DNA from: Maratus speciosus
Lineage: Eukaryota > Arthropoda > Arachnida > Araneae > Salticidae
DNA length: 64,000 bases
Assembly (NCBI GenBank): GCA_963932465.1
Contig: OZ010799.1
Coordinates: forward strand, 279,531,164 to 279,595,163
Reading direction: 5' to 3'
Part shown: piece by piece, positions 43,240 to 55,050 of the stretch
Numbering within the stretch: the stretch's first letter is position 1
Layout: every line of letters begins with the position of its first letter
Translations under genes and position numbers: made by a program
The notes under the pieces: model-generated
What the model was told of the DNA's origin: nothing
The model's input: only the letters and a program-made list of their open reading frames with translations
Database searches by the model: none

Positions 43240-45289
43240 CTAGGGGGCTCGGCCCCCTACGAGCTACGCTCGCCAACCCCCGTCCAGACACCGCAGACTC
43301 ATGCACGCTAATGTGATCGGCTTTAAAAAGATTTCGAAAGATTGAATTATAATTTGAAAAACAGTGGCGATCTCCCTATAAACGGATTTCTATTCATTTC
43401 TCTTTGATTGGGGAAATTTTAACGCCAAATCCGCTGCGGTACTACTTGATTATCCGGTCGACTAATTTCGCCAAATTGTATAAATCGCCAAACCACTCGC
43501 CAAATTATACAAATTGACATAATTTTTATTTTAAATAACGAAAGAACAAATAAATTAGTACAACATTAATAAAAATACAAATAAAACGTCGAAATAAAAA
43601 TAACTTGATGACGTAGACACGTGTAACAACATTTCAAAATAAGCTAATATAAAAGGAATTAAGTAAACAGAATCTTTGTCTCCCGGTATTTTTTAACAAA
43701 GCGAAAAGAAAGTTCTTTTAAATGAGACATTTTAAATTAATCGTTTTTAATCTGACGTAATTTTGACCTAACTATTTTTTCTCTTTTTAATATTCACGTG
43801 AAAATACTTGTGTTAGAAATAAAATATTATTTGCGCTTTCCCAAGAAAACAAGTAATATAAAAATTTTGTTTTTAAAGTCAATTCCTACTTAGTCCATGA
43901 AAGAAAAATTTAATATAATCCCTTAAGCTAATATTAGTTTTTGTTGCATTAAAATATCTCAATTTGTTGATTTTCTATAAGCAAGTAGGTTTACAATAGA
44001 ACTCTATGGGAATTTGGCGAAATATTAGAGCTATCGCCAAGTTGGCATCACTTTTGGCGACTCATTTTGGCCGCTAAATTTGGAGATATATCGCCAAGTT
44101 AGCGAGAAACTTGGCGGTATTTGGCGACAGAACAGGGTCTCCCCTATGGTAACCCCTTATTGAAAATACTTTCATTGAACTTCAATAACCAATGACCGCT
44201 ATTTTGTTTCCCATGCAAAACTAAAATTAATTAATTAATATTTAATTAATTAATTAATATTTGAAAAAACTGTATTAACATCAATTGTCATCTAGTACAA
44301 GTTAAAAAAATTTATTTCAACTTGATAGGATAAATAATGAGTATTTTATTAACGATTGAAAATTTGAACAAGATAAATATAAATAAATATAAATAAATAA
44401 ATATAGGGAGAGTGTGAGCTAATAGTAGGAATTGAAATAGTTGAAAAGTATCCTCTCAAAATATCAAATAAATGTCTAGCGCAATTTGTAAATTTAAACC
44501 GTTTTGCAATATTATTTTGTGTTCATTTTATGTAATAACTGTAATGTGACGTAAATATGACGTAATTTCTCCTATTTAAGACTTCTAACGCATGTTAATA
44601 AATTTATTATTTTACAAATTCCTTTCTCTCTTAAAATTCACGTGTAATTATAGTTTTTATGACGTAATTTTTAATAAGTTCCTGCTTTTTGTACATAATT
44701 ATTTAATTCTAATTCCAAATGTTTTTTTCTGTTTATAATAGTCACGTGTAAATAAATTTTTAATTTATTACACGTATAAATATATATATATTTTTTTTAA
44801 GCAAACGTTATTGTTTCCGCTGTTTTTACAGTTGGCAACAGTTTAAATTAATATCACTTTCTAAAATCTGTAAAAAATATCTCTCGAAATGCTAAAAATT
44901 TGAATTTAAAATAGATATTAAACCTCGAAAAATGAGTCAAATTAAAAAAGTAAATCAATTCTGCACACCGGGAAATTATAACGTATAAAATGAACTAAAA
45001 ATTATTAAATTCCGATGTATAGTTTTTGCTACTATAAAACTTTTTTAGTGGAACGATTTTGTCCAACTTTAGCATTAAATATTTCTTGAAATAATTCTTC
45101 GATTTGAAAACTGTCTGCATCAGCGTGTTTATCAAACATTTCTGTATAATACTACCGATTTTCATATTTTTGTATGCATTATTTTTCTTAATATTAGCGA
45201 AGAAAGACCCCCGGTCACAAAAAATTCAAAACCGGCGGCGGCGGCGGCGGCGGTGACAGCGGTAGTTACTTTTTTTTAGAATAGAGAGA
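43240..45289 (-). mobile_element. Helitron-like element (candidate)
   Basis: On the minus strand the element would start A|TCTCTCTATTC (TC at 45288-45289). It would end in a GC-rich hairpin, GGGGGCCGAGCCCCC, and CTAG|T (43240-43243), so both junctions fit the A^T target of Helitrons. A second small hairpin, CGAGC...GCTCG, lies next to it. Near the start is a (CGG)n tract at 45,233-45,253. It encloses copies of block A (43,450-43,625) and part of block B (43,855-44,440). No Rep/helicase frame. Against it: block B similarity continues outside the proposed right end. Confidence 0.45.
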
Positions 45290-45364
45290 TAGTACATGCA
45301 ATATCAACATCAATGAAAGGAAACTCGATAATTCAAAAAAATAATAATAATATGCATGCGCAAA

Positions 45365-45930
45365 AAGTTCGCAATATAAAAAAGTGCAATTTAACAATTT
45401 ACAACGACCATTTGGAAAATGATTTTTTCAAAGACTAAAATTTAAGACATAAAAAATCGCACGGAGTTGATCATACATTACGTACGCCATGAATTACCTT
45501 CTTCGGTACTGTAAATTTTTAAACTTCTACGGAGCCTGTCATACATTACGTACGCCATGGATTAAACATTAATATTCCTGGACCAATTTTAAATGAAATT
45601 TCATTCTTAAACTTCTAAACATCCCACAATATTACTTTTTACACCGTCATATAGAGAAAAAAATGTACTTTTAAATGTATTTGTTTGAAAGCTGTACCTC
45701 AATTTGTTTCTGAGTTATTAACATTTTTTTGTAGTATTTTATTACTTTTTTGTCATACTGGCAACAGAAGTATCCATCTCTGTTGAAAGTAAAGGGAAAA
45801 CACAGATTACTGTATAGACCAATCAGAAAACGAATAAAATGCGAATTCAACCACTAAAACGCTTCAGATATGTTTTATATTTCCTACCCTGACCGAGGAA
45901 AATAACCATTTTTCCAAATGGTTAAAAAAA
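45365..45930. repeat. Duplicated block B, copy 2, distal part
   Basis: Matches 29,060-29,690 (TTTACAACGACCATTTGG, AAACATCCCACA, TGTACTTTTAAAT). An internal duplication of GTACGCCATG-ATTA sequence near 45,482 and 45,550 is unique to this copy. Confidence 0.75.
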
Positions 45931-46679
45931 TTATAAGAACCCGGTGAGGTCTATTTCATTTTGAACTTTTCATCCACAACCAAACTTTTGAAATAGCTCT
46001 TTCATTATTCATTATCTTCAATTTAAAACTGATTATTTGTTTCTATAATGCACAGTTTTCTTTTACTTTTAAATTCACTGTAAATGTATGTAATACATTT
46101 TACACCGATGGACTGTGGGGCAAAATCCCGAAAAGACTGTCAATATATAAACATGTTATTTAAATGCCACGAAATTTCGTACACAGTTGTTTTTCAAGAT
46201 GCGGGTCTCGATTCTAAAATTAAAATTCCAAAAAAAACCAAACAAAATGACGTATCCAATATGGCGCACTTAAAATTAAAATGCTTTGAAAGTTATTCAA
46301 TTTCTATGAAATTTCGTATACAGGTGCTTTTGAGAATTCTAAGTACGATTCAAAAATTAAATAAAAAATAGCGGATTAGAAATAAAAACAATTAGATAAA
46401 TAAAATATTTCGAGTTTCGAAATTAAAAAGTTTTGAGGCTAAACGTTACAAGGTATTTTAAAGGAACTAAGATATTGTTAATCGAAATTAAATGATGAAT
46501 TTCAAGGAACTAAGATACTGTTAATCGAAAATAAATAAATATATATATATATTTTATGAAATACAATTAAGTACATTAATGAAATATAAAGTACTACATG
46601 GTTTAAATTTTATATTATTAAAATAAAGTGGAAGGTATTCTCAAATTCATTTTCTGAATCATCTGTAGTGTACTAAATA

Positions 46680-47930
46680 GACTCTTCAGAAGGGGAGGTG
46701 TCGAAATATTTTAGAGAAGTTTCTGTGCCTCTACGGGTAAGGATATTCATTTCTTCAATGGTAATTTACGTCAGCTTGAAATGAAAGAATTCGATAATAT
46801 TAAAAGCCGCAAAAAAAATCTTCCATTGTTTACGTCCTACTACATTTTAGGGACAAATCTTCTCGATAGTTTTTGATCAATTTGTTGCACAATTCTTGAG
46901 CATCTGTCTCTCGACATTTGCCCAACAGGCAATAATGATGAAGCTATTATTTCTGTGACATGAATAAATAGTTTGTGCGCAGAAGTTGGCATATAGAATT
47001 AGGAATACAATATCGATGAATTTACAAGATGTTTTAAAGTAATAATCCACGAAATTGATCAAATGAATGTTAAGAAATTACTTGTAATATGACGAGGAAT
47101 CGTTTGATCAAATCTTCGTCTACGCTAGTCTTGAAAGCTGAAATAGTTGCGTTTTCAAAGAATCGACAAGCTGTATTGTAATCATTTGTGCTTCCAAGTC
47201 CGAGCTTTGGTTTATTTACGAGAAGTCCTAGTTGTAAACGAAATCCTTTTTGTAAATTTTGTTTTGCAATTTTAATTTTTTTTCTTCTCGTGTCAGGGGT
47301 GCACGCATGCCATTCGTTTATATCCAGTTCGTATGCCAAATGCAAGCTACATTCAAAACATCTTATACAGGTATGTAACGTGGACATCCCGAATTGTAAA
47401 TGATTTTCATTCACTTTTAGTTTGAAAATGTCCTCAGGGTTATTAAACTGTTTTGAAGTTGCCTGACATAGGTAACAACGTTGAGTTAACAAAATACTAG
47501 TAATGGAATTGAAATTTTACATTTAATCATTATTGAAGCTAGTTTGTAATTAACCTCTACTAATTTTCTATCAATGGTGCTTTAAAAGGAATAAGTGTAC
47601 TCTTCTGATCTGTAATATAATCCAATTCACTGATAGGAGATTCCGTATTTTGTGCAAAAAATGGATTCTGGTGGCCCTAAAAAATCGAGGACATGAAGAT
47701 CTCGAATTTTTCCAGATAACCATTTTTAAATTATTCGCAACACTTACGAGTTCTAGTGGCACCAGAGAAGTGAAAATCTGTTTGAACCTAATTTCTACCC
47801 TCATCAATGGTAATTTTTTGTTTAAAAGTACTTTGAACAGATGTACTACCACATCCCCACTTGCGAATAAAATTAAGACTGCTTATATTCTCGGAAGTCA
47901 GATTCTTAATAATTTCCTTTTGCATTAATA
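46680..47930 (-). pseudogene. Transib/RAG1-like transposase relic
   Basis: Read on the minus strand, pieces occur in the expected order over several frames. First comes FIRKWGCGSTSVQSTFKQK near 47,850; family members, as I recall them, have C-D-G at this first catalytic site, and here the Asp is gone. Next, a 140-codon open stretch (47070-47492) has the zinc-type CYLCQATSKQFNN, STLHTCIRCFECSLHLAYEL and KPKLGLGSTNDYNTACRFF. Then YMPTSAHKLFIH and SSLLPVGQMS lie near 46,900-46,990, after which the region expected to carry the final Glu is scrambled. Multiple stops and frameshifts. Assignment rests on recalled family motifs and the matching termini; a profile search would be decisive. Confidence 0.55.
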
Positions 47931-48473
47931 AAATACGTCCAGCAGTATGATCGAACAAATATTGCTATTTACAAGATAATTCTTCTATATACAATAGAAT
48001 AAACAAAATTATTAGCTATAAACATAAGAAAATGCTTTTCTATCGTATCGAGGATCGAACATTCTTTTCATTTTTTTTACACTAATCTTGCTTATCAAAT
48101 TCATTTATAATTGTGATTATAATACTTATTTGTAATACATAATATAATACATAATAATCTATCACAAAGCTGAATAATCTAAAATTGTCAAAGATGTTTA
48201 CCAGTTAAATTACTGTGAAAAGTAATAAATGTCATAGCTGTTGAAGCTATTAAAAAAGTCAAATTTTTACTTGTGGTTACAAAAATCTGCACGAAATGCA
48301 GAATGGCAGTTTTTGGCAGCTGTTTTTTTTTTCATTATTCATTAGATAATAATTCAGGGTATTATTTCAATTATATGTCGTTGCAGAACACTGTGGAACT
48401 TTTAAACTTTTTGATGTTTGAAAGCAAATAAAATATATATATCTTTTCTTTATAAATATACATCAGGGTTCGT

Positions 48474-48640
48474 ACGGGTGCTTGAATTTCATGACTAAGA
48501 AATTCTTTGGTGCCAGTATTTTCTTATGGAAAATCTCCCCTGAAATAATGCGAAATTTCATCCGTTTGAAATACATTTATTTTTCTATAAACAAATTCTG
48601 ATATTGGTCCTTGAAAATAACGGTACCCGTACGAACCCTG
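48474..48640. mobile_element. hAT-like MITE
   Basis: 167 bp with inward ends that both read CAGGGTTCGTACGGGT (16 of 16). The flanks are AT-repeat sequence, so the 8-bp duplication cannot be judged. It is nested in the Transib-like element. Confidence 0.8.
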
Positions 48641-49050
48641 TATATATATATTCTTTTAAATTTTTTATCAAAAATTATCATGAAATTATTACTATTTATG
48701 TGCTTAATATGATTTTTGTAACTCGCGAAAATAAAGTACACACTATTGTCGTCTGAATCCATTTAAAAGTATTAAAATCGAATGATGTGAAAAAATTTAG
48801 CACGTATTTAGAGGAACCATTGTTTTGCTCTTTTTGTTTGCATCAGATGATAATCCTCTAAGCGTCACATTTGAAATGATACAGGTTACCAAAGCAAAAC
48901 GAAACCTTTTTAATAAATATGGATTCTGACCCTCCAAACATTGTTCTAGATATCTGTATAGTCAAAATTTCCAAAATAGTAACTTTATTTTTCGACTTTT
49001 GGCCAGCTTTTGGGGATTTTGCCCCACTGTATGACGTCAAGAAAAATTAA

Positions 49051-49437
49051 AAAACTCATTTTTCCCCTTAGTTACTCTTGCATTGTGAGTAGACATTTGT
49101 GAGTCAATATTAATAAAAAAAAATTGAAAAACTCATTTTTTTCCTGAAGTTATTCTTGAATTGTGAGTAGACTTTAGTGTGTCAATATTATGAAAAAAAT
49201 TGAAAAACTCATTTTTTCCCCTTAGTTACTCTTGAATTGATAGTAGACTTTTGTGAGTCAATATTAATAAAAAAAAATTTGAAAAACTCATTTTCCCCTT
49301 AGTTACTCTTGAAATGTGAGTACACATTTGTGAGTCAATATTATTAAAAAAATTTTGAAAAATGCATTTTTTCCCTTAGTTACTCTTTAATTGTGAGTTG
49401 ACATTTGTGAGTCAATATTAATAAAAAAATAAAAAAA
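49051..49437 (+). repeat. 77-bp minisatellite, 5 copies
   Basis: Units begin near 49054, 49131, 49207, 49286 and 49362 (periods 76-79 bp). Each contains AAAACTCATTTTT, CCTTAGTTACTCTTG, GTGAGTAGACATTTGTGAG and TCAATATTAATAAAAAA. It starts about 20 bp beyond the Transib-like right end. Confidence 0.9.
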
Positions 49438-49664
49438 TCATGCCTCATGCACAAAATAGGAAACACTTTCTAACGTAATCACATTAGTACCGGGTATCCA
49501 TAAAGTATTTTTCCAAATACAGGCGTTTATTAAATAAAACACTAAACAGAACAAAAATGAAAATTATTTTATTTTAGGATGCACTAACCAATTTTTTTTT
49601 ATTATTATTTATTTTTAATTTATTTATTGATTTATTTTTACAGCAATCAATGAACTTCTATTTG

Positions 49665-50185
49665 CTCACCATTAGTTGCGCGGAGCATATCAAGGCGATA
49701 CTCGATTTCCACCATGTCCTTTGCAACAAAGTGCTATCATAGTGCCGATGGCGTCTATGATTCTTTCCACCAGGTCAGTGATATACCTCATCTTTTTTCG
49801 GTATACACAATCTTTAACATGCCCCATAGCACTGTTGCCAGATTGTGGACTTTTTTGTTCCCAGATTGGTGATTTTCACCGCTTTTTTGAAATAGAAGTA
49901 TTCGCCTTTTATGAAGATAGATTAAAAATTCTGAAAAATAGGCGAATTATACTATTTCTAGAAAGTGGTGTCAGTCAAATAATCTGAATTAAAAAAAGTC
50001 CCCAATTTGGCAACACTGCCCCACAGTAAGAAATCCAGGGGCGTAGTATCAGATAAACGAGATAGCCTGGTAATTGGGCCATCTCGTCCGGTCCACTGAC
50101 CTGGAAAATTTTCATCAAGAAATTACGAACATCACGACCCCAATATATCGGTGCGCCATCTTGCTAGAAAAAAGACGTTTGGTTG
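49665..50185 (-). pseudogene. Mariner-type (DD41D-related) transposase remnant
   Basis: On the minus strand from 50,180, the translation gives FLDENFPGQWTGRDGPI and then TTPLDFLLWG, the block around the third catalytic Asp. It is comparable to YLDITFPNRWIGRGGPV and SPLDFFFWG of the 22-24 kb transposase. After the MITE, HVKDCVYRKK and MVEIEYRLDMLRATNG give the C-terminal end. The second Asp region is lost or scrambled. Confidence 0.7.
49830..50018. mobile_element. hAT-like MITE with 8-bp target duplication
   Basis: 189 bp. The inward ends are CACTGTTGCCAGATTG and CAGTGTTGCCAAATTG. The flanking 8-mers are CCCCATAG (49822-49829) and CCCCACAG (50019-50026), with one mismatch. It splits the mariner transposase remnant. 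Confidence 0.85.
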
Positions 50186-50841
50186 ATGATTATCCATCTG
50201 CGTTGTCACAAATTCGGTTTAAAAGTCAGAAGAAACACAATAATTTTTTTCTTGTGGGTTAGCTATTTTGATTTCTTGGTTCTTGGTTCTTCAAAATGTT
50301 ATCTAAAATACACAAAACAAAAGTTAAAAAAACTTTAATAGTAACCCGTATATCTAAAACAAATTTCATTTTCATATCTCATAAAAAAGGACTTTTAGAA
50401 GTTGGAAAGAGACATTGTTGGCACCCTGTATAACAAAACTTTGCAATTTAATAAGCTGAAAAATGATATGCATCGAAACACATTCGAAAGCAAAATTTCA
50501 ATATTCGGAAAAATGTCTGACATTTCGTGCATATAGATTTTTACATATACTCAATGTATGCATTTAATGCAAATGTAAGTATGCATTGTATGTTGTCTGT
50601 ATATTATCTATACACCATGTAATATATAAAAAACTTGTTGAGTTTAAAAACTGAGTAGCATAACTAAAAACGCATTTCCAGCAATTTTTACTCACTAGAC
50701 AATACTGAAAACGAATAATTGTGTATGTCCTTGTAACTTAACGTACAGTACTTTACTAATTTTCATTTCCATAACAGTGCATAAGAAAGTATTTGCTTTT
50801 TACTAATAATTTTTATTTCCTTTGGTGTATATATTTAAGTA

Positions 50842-51939
50842 CAGTCGTGGAATTAAAAAAAGTAAACACCCCCTACTATCCCTGCAACTAATTATAATAG
50901 AAGAAAGTTACTCTTACCAATCGATTGGAAATAAAGTTTACTTTTAAATGGTGTATATAAAATTTGCTTAGAGGGCATCTACAAATCAAAATTAGACCAA
51001 ACTTTGATTTTTCAATGACAACACCCAATTTTGACAATATATTTTAAATATTCGCATAAAATTATGTTGAGAAACGAAATTTCTAGTTATTTGAATGGTA
51101 AGTGTTTGAATTATAAACTTTCAAAATATAGAGCTCATAGTGTTAAACTGTATTTTCATGTTTTTAATAATATCTCATTATATTATAATTCTAATATGGT
51201 AATTTTGGGTGTGGTTATAATACTAAAATACTCAAACATAAATACATTGAATTTATAATTTTAAAAAGTTATAATGTGAATTATAAATTATGAAATTAAT
51301 ATTAGAAAAAAATATGAATTGCAACCTACAATTTTTTTTATATTTATATTTATTATGTCATGTTTTATGCGAATTCTCAATTTCAAAATTTTCTTTCAAG
51401 TAGTTTTCGAATTATCATTAAAAAAGCATCAAAAGATGGTTTAAGATGTGCAGAAAAGAATAAGTTGAAAAAATATATTTTACTCATCTTATTGAAATAT
51501 TTAAGCTGGCAATAGTCCAAACATATTAAGCTAGTGAAATGGTTATATAGGCAAGAGATAATACATTAATAGAAGTGATATAATCATTCTGTAGTATTTC
51601 AACAATCGAGTACCGAACTTGCATTTGGATACAGCCCCTAAAATACGCTCATTTTAAAGTAATTATTTCTGGGAAACTAATCGTACGAATTTAATGAAAA
51701 TTTGTTTTTAGGCTAATTGAATGGTGTAGAATTTATTTACGCTGACAAACTTGTGTCTTGCTATGGAAGAAAAAAAAAGTTTGGGTTTGTTTTGATAAGT
51801 AGATGCCCCCCTAAGCAAATTTTATATACATCATTTAAACATATACTTTATTTCCAATCGTTTGGTATTTGTAACTTTCTTCTACAGTAATTTGTTGCAG
51901 TGTTAGCAGGGGGCGTTTACTATATTTTTTTCACGACGT
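50842..51939 (+). mobile_element. Tc1/mariner-like MITE with ~165-bp inverted repeats, copy 1
   Basis: The left end CAGTCGTGGAATTAAAAAAA and a right end with CGTCGTGAAAAAAA are flanked by TA. The arms share AGTAAAC, GTAGAAGAAAGTTAC-like, GATTGGAAATAAAGT and TATAAAATTTGCTTAG blocks. The interior is AT-rich and non-coding; it matches copy 2 in the opposite orientation. Confidence 0.85.
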
Positions 51940-51941
51940 TA

Positions 51942-52580
51942 CAGTTGTTTTCATATTTTGCGAATGATAACAATTACAAATAGTATGTTTTCCGAAAACC
52001 TTTTTTTCATAAATCTAATTATATTAGTACTTTATTAAATTATGCTTTATTACATTTATCATCCAATTACTACGAGAAATTCATTTTTTTATAGAATAAG
52101 CAAATGTTCTTGATTTGAACCCAATCACTTGTAAGTTATTTTATTAAAACATCATTTCTGGAGATGTAGTTGACATAAGCAAATATTACTCCCATTGGTT
52201 AGTTTCATTTAATGATTTCTACTTCACATGAGACCTTCAGATTTCTAATTAAAACGAATGCTAACATTCGAATATTTTTATAAAGATAAGAAGCTTTCTC
52301 ATGTAGCAGTTATAAATAAATACAAATTATTTCGGCTTTTATATCTGAAATATTAGATTTTGATAAATGGAATTGCCTCAAATAATACTCTTTGTTTTTG
52401 GGAGTAACTAAGAAATAAAATAATGTTTTAAATTTATTTTTATGTGTTTTATGTAAAACGTATGTAGCCTATTTAAAAAATGCGAATAATACCTTTGATA
52501 CTATAGGTATGCATTTTTTATGTGAAATATTTTGATTAAAATTACTTGAATTGTTCAAGTAGCTCTTACAATTCGGTTTG
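51942..52580. other. AT-rich spacer
   Basis: No recognised features. Confidence 0.45.
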
Positions 52581-53035
52581 CACTGAGAAAAAAAATATAT
52601 ACCGCCTTCACCTAGAATGAATACGTAGTCATTTTCTGTATCCCTAAACTAAAAATATAGATTTCTGAGCTATGCAAATAGGGTAAAGAACTAAGCTGAA
52701 TAGATGAAATGATCTAGAACTTCTAATCTCTTGTTTTCTAGGTGACAAAACGATAAAGAATTGTTTCAATAGCGAAAAATTATCGCTTGATTTCTGCAAT
52801 GGTTTCATAAACAAGAATTATAGTCACTAAAACTAACCTCTTGTGTTCGCATCTATTTGCAGGTATTTTAAATAAGTTTGACCACGAGAATATAGGAAAA
52901 CACTCTTGAACTCTAGTAGGAGACTCTAGAACTCTCTATCAAAGGGAACTTGAATTTATAAGGATGACATGGAACTATTTTTTCTAGAGCCACTATTTAG
53001 ATTCTATATGCCAGAACTATATTTTTTTCTAAGTG
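52581..53035. mobile_element. Small palindromic-ended element (weak)
   Basis: The inward ends CACTGAGAAAAAAAATATA and CACTTAGAAAAAAATATAG pair well. TCTAGAAC/TAGAACTC-like motifs recur inside near both ends. No clear target duplication. Confidence 0.5.
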
Positions 53036-54020
53036 TGTGATGTTTCAGGAATTTATATTCTTGAAGTTTGTTTATCAATCGAAAATAAGTGAGCGCGTTT
53101 TTTAACTATTTTTATTGATATCCTCCATTAACTACTAAAACACCTCGTTTTCCATTCTTCCAGTGTACTACAGCAGCTTTCGAATTTCAGGGTTATCTGG
53201 ATCCGAAGTATCCTACGGTGCATATAAGCATTATGTACAACTCAAAAGCGCAAAATTTGACATTTGTTTTTCAAAATTAGCATAAATATACTAGTATTGC
53301 AGTGTAAGTACTAAGATAATATTTTCATGAAAATAGTCACGGGTCAAAAGAATTGCTGAGTTTTGCATGCGAACGTGCTGTCCTGATTCCAAAATTTGTG
53401 CGTAAAAGAGCCATATGTTCTATCATTATGTTTACTTTCGCAAAATGTGGTTGAATAACATGAATCCGATGGTCTACGCTATTACATGCATTAATATGCT
53501 AATTAGGATTATATTGCCGACACGCTGTTATAAAGACGGCATTAGTAGCGAGTATCGTCGAGTTTTTTTGTAACCCCTCCCCCCCCCCCCCCCGACGTGA
53601 AACATAATCCTTTAGCAGGCATGCCAATTCTGTAGTTGAAATCTTAAGAAGACTCACTGCCATCATGATTTACAAATAAATTTATTTGAAATTAAAAAAA
53701 AAGAAGATTTTAATATCGTGCATTATAAAAACAAAATATTTCATTACAAATTCCGGTGCAAATCGATCAATTTTCAGTAAAAATAAAGTGGTACGTATAT
53801 TACCCACTCGATAAAGGGTTGCGAAAAGTTTTAGCTTTCAGCGTGAAGCCGCATCCCGTCAGCACTAACGTTCCAGTTTGACAGAGTTTGGAATTAGAAT
53901 CTTCAGGTGAGATGTTTTCCTTTGTGGTAAGATGTTGTGTTAATTATTTCCAATAAAGTACTAGATGCAGTCAATAAATAGCGACGCAGAGCCTATTTCA
54001 TACAGTTTATTTAACGAAAC
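53036..54020. other. Spacer with a 17-C run
   Basis: A poly-C run lies near 53,578-53,594. Otherwise there is nothing I recognise. Confidence 0.45.
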
Positions 54021-54330
54021 TCAAAAGTATTGCCTACAATTATTTAGGCATTTATCCCATTATGATACTAGTCCCACAATGCCATGCTCGTAATAAACCT
54101 TTGATTGATGATTGAACCAGGTGCGCACGCCCTCTTTGACTGTATCGACCATTTGAAACCGATGACTCCGCATTGCTTTTTTGAGGTCACCGAAGATGTG
54201 AAAATCACATTGGGACTAGATGAGCTCATCCATATGCCGGTCTGAGACACGATTCGGGGCTCCACACCACGCATCATCTCCAAGTAGCGTGCGTTCTTCG
54301 GGAAAGCGTTAGCTCTACTCATTACCCCTT
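54021..54330 (-). pseudogene. mariner transposase C-terminal remnant
   Basis: In one minus-strand frame ending at TGA 54021-54023, the translation includes QCDFHIFGDLKKAMRSHRF, VKEGVRTWFNHQSKVYYEHG and WDKCLNN. This is the block after the third catalytic Asp of mariner (DD34D-type) transposases. One stop interrupts it before WDKC. The N-terminal half and inverted repeats are not seen. Confidence 0.75.
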
Positions 54331-55050
54331 GACAACGCCATACAGTGCCTCCTATAAATATTTTTCATTTGTAGACGGATTTTACGACGATTAATGTATT
54401 ATTTTTTAATATAACAAGATTTTATTGCAAGTTTCACAATTATTTTAATATTTTTCACACCTCTGTACAGTGTATATTTAAATGAATATCCCAACATTAC
54501 AGGGCCATTAAAATAAACAAATAAAATACCACCATGTCTTTCATCGGAAATCAAAAATAGCAGTTGAATGTGTAAGGGAATGTGTAAGCTACAGATATAA
54601 AAAATAACAAAAATGCGTTTCATTATAATTTTCATGCTAAAACAACAACAAAAAAATCACACATTTTGGTTATTTGTTTGTTTTTTTTTTTGTTTTGTTT
54701 TTTTTTTTTTTGTTTTGTTTTTTTTGCACTTGAAATTTTTGTTGAAATATTTTAAATTTTTCTTACTTTATGCTAAAATTAAATTTTAAGCAATCCTTTT
54801 TGTGTATATTTTGGTTTTAATTTAGACATGTTTAGACATTAATTTTGTTTTCTATATGCATAATTTAGAATTTTATCACGCGCGAAACATTTAATGATTT
54901 TAATTCAAGCATTAGAAAGATGAATTTTTAAATTTAAATATTAATTTTAAATATACAGAATTTATTTTTCTAGATAATACAATTAAGAATATATACTTTT
55001 GGCAGCAACATGAAAAAATGTCTTAATTGCATATTACTTGTGTTTAGATA
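54331..55050. other. AT-rich spacer with T/G-tract
   Basis: A long (T)nG simple repeat at about 54,678-54,725; no gene. Confidence 0.5.

Larger units (their letters stand above)
46111..49031 (-). mobile_element. Degenerate Transib (RAG1-like) transposon
   Basis: The inward ends GACTGTGGGGCAAAATCCC (46111) and TACAGTGGGGCAAAATCCC (from 49031) are inverted copies. They approximate CACAGTGGGGC, and Transib termini begin with CAC(A/T)(A/G)TG, like the V(D)J signal heptamer CACAGTG. The flanking pentamers CGATG (46106-46110) and TGACG (49032-49036) match at 3 of 5, with transitions at the rest, as a decayed 5-bp target duplication would. A transposase relic lies between the ends on the minus strand, and a hAT-like MITE has inserted at 48474-48640. 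Confidence 0.6.
49490..50428 (-). mobile_element. Tc1/mariner-type element with split transposase relic
   Basis: The inward ends CCGGGTATCCATAA and CAGGGTGCCAACAA are weakly inverted and flanked by TA (49488-49489, 50429-50430). A transposase remnant lies inside on the minus strand, interrupted by a hAT-like MITE. CAGGGT ends and the motif content recall the DD41D element at 22-25 kb. Confidence 0.65.
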
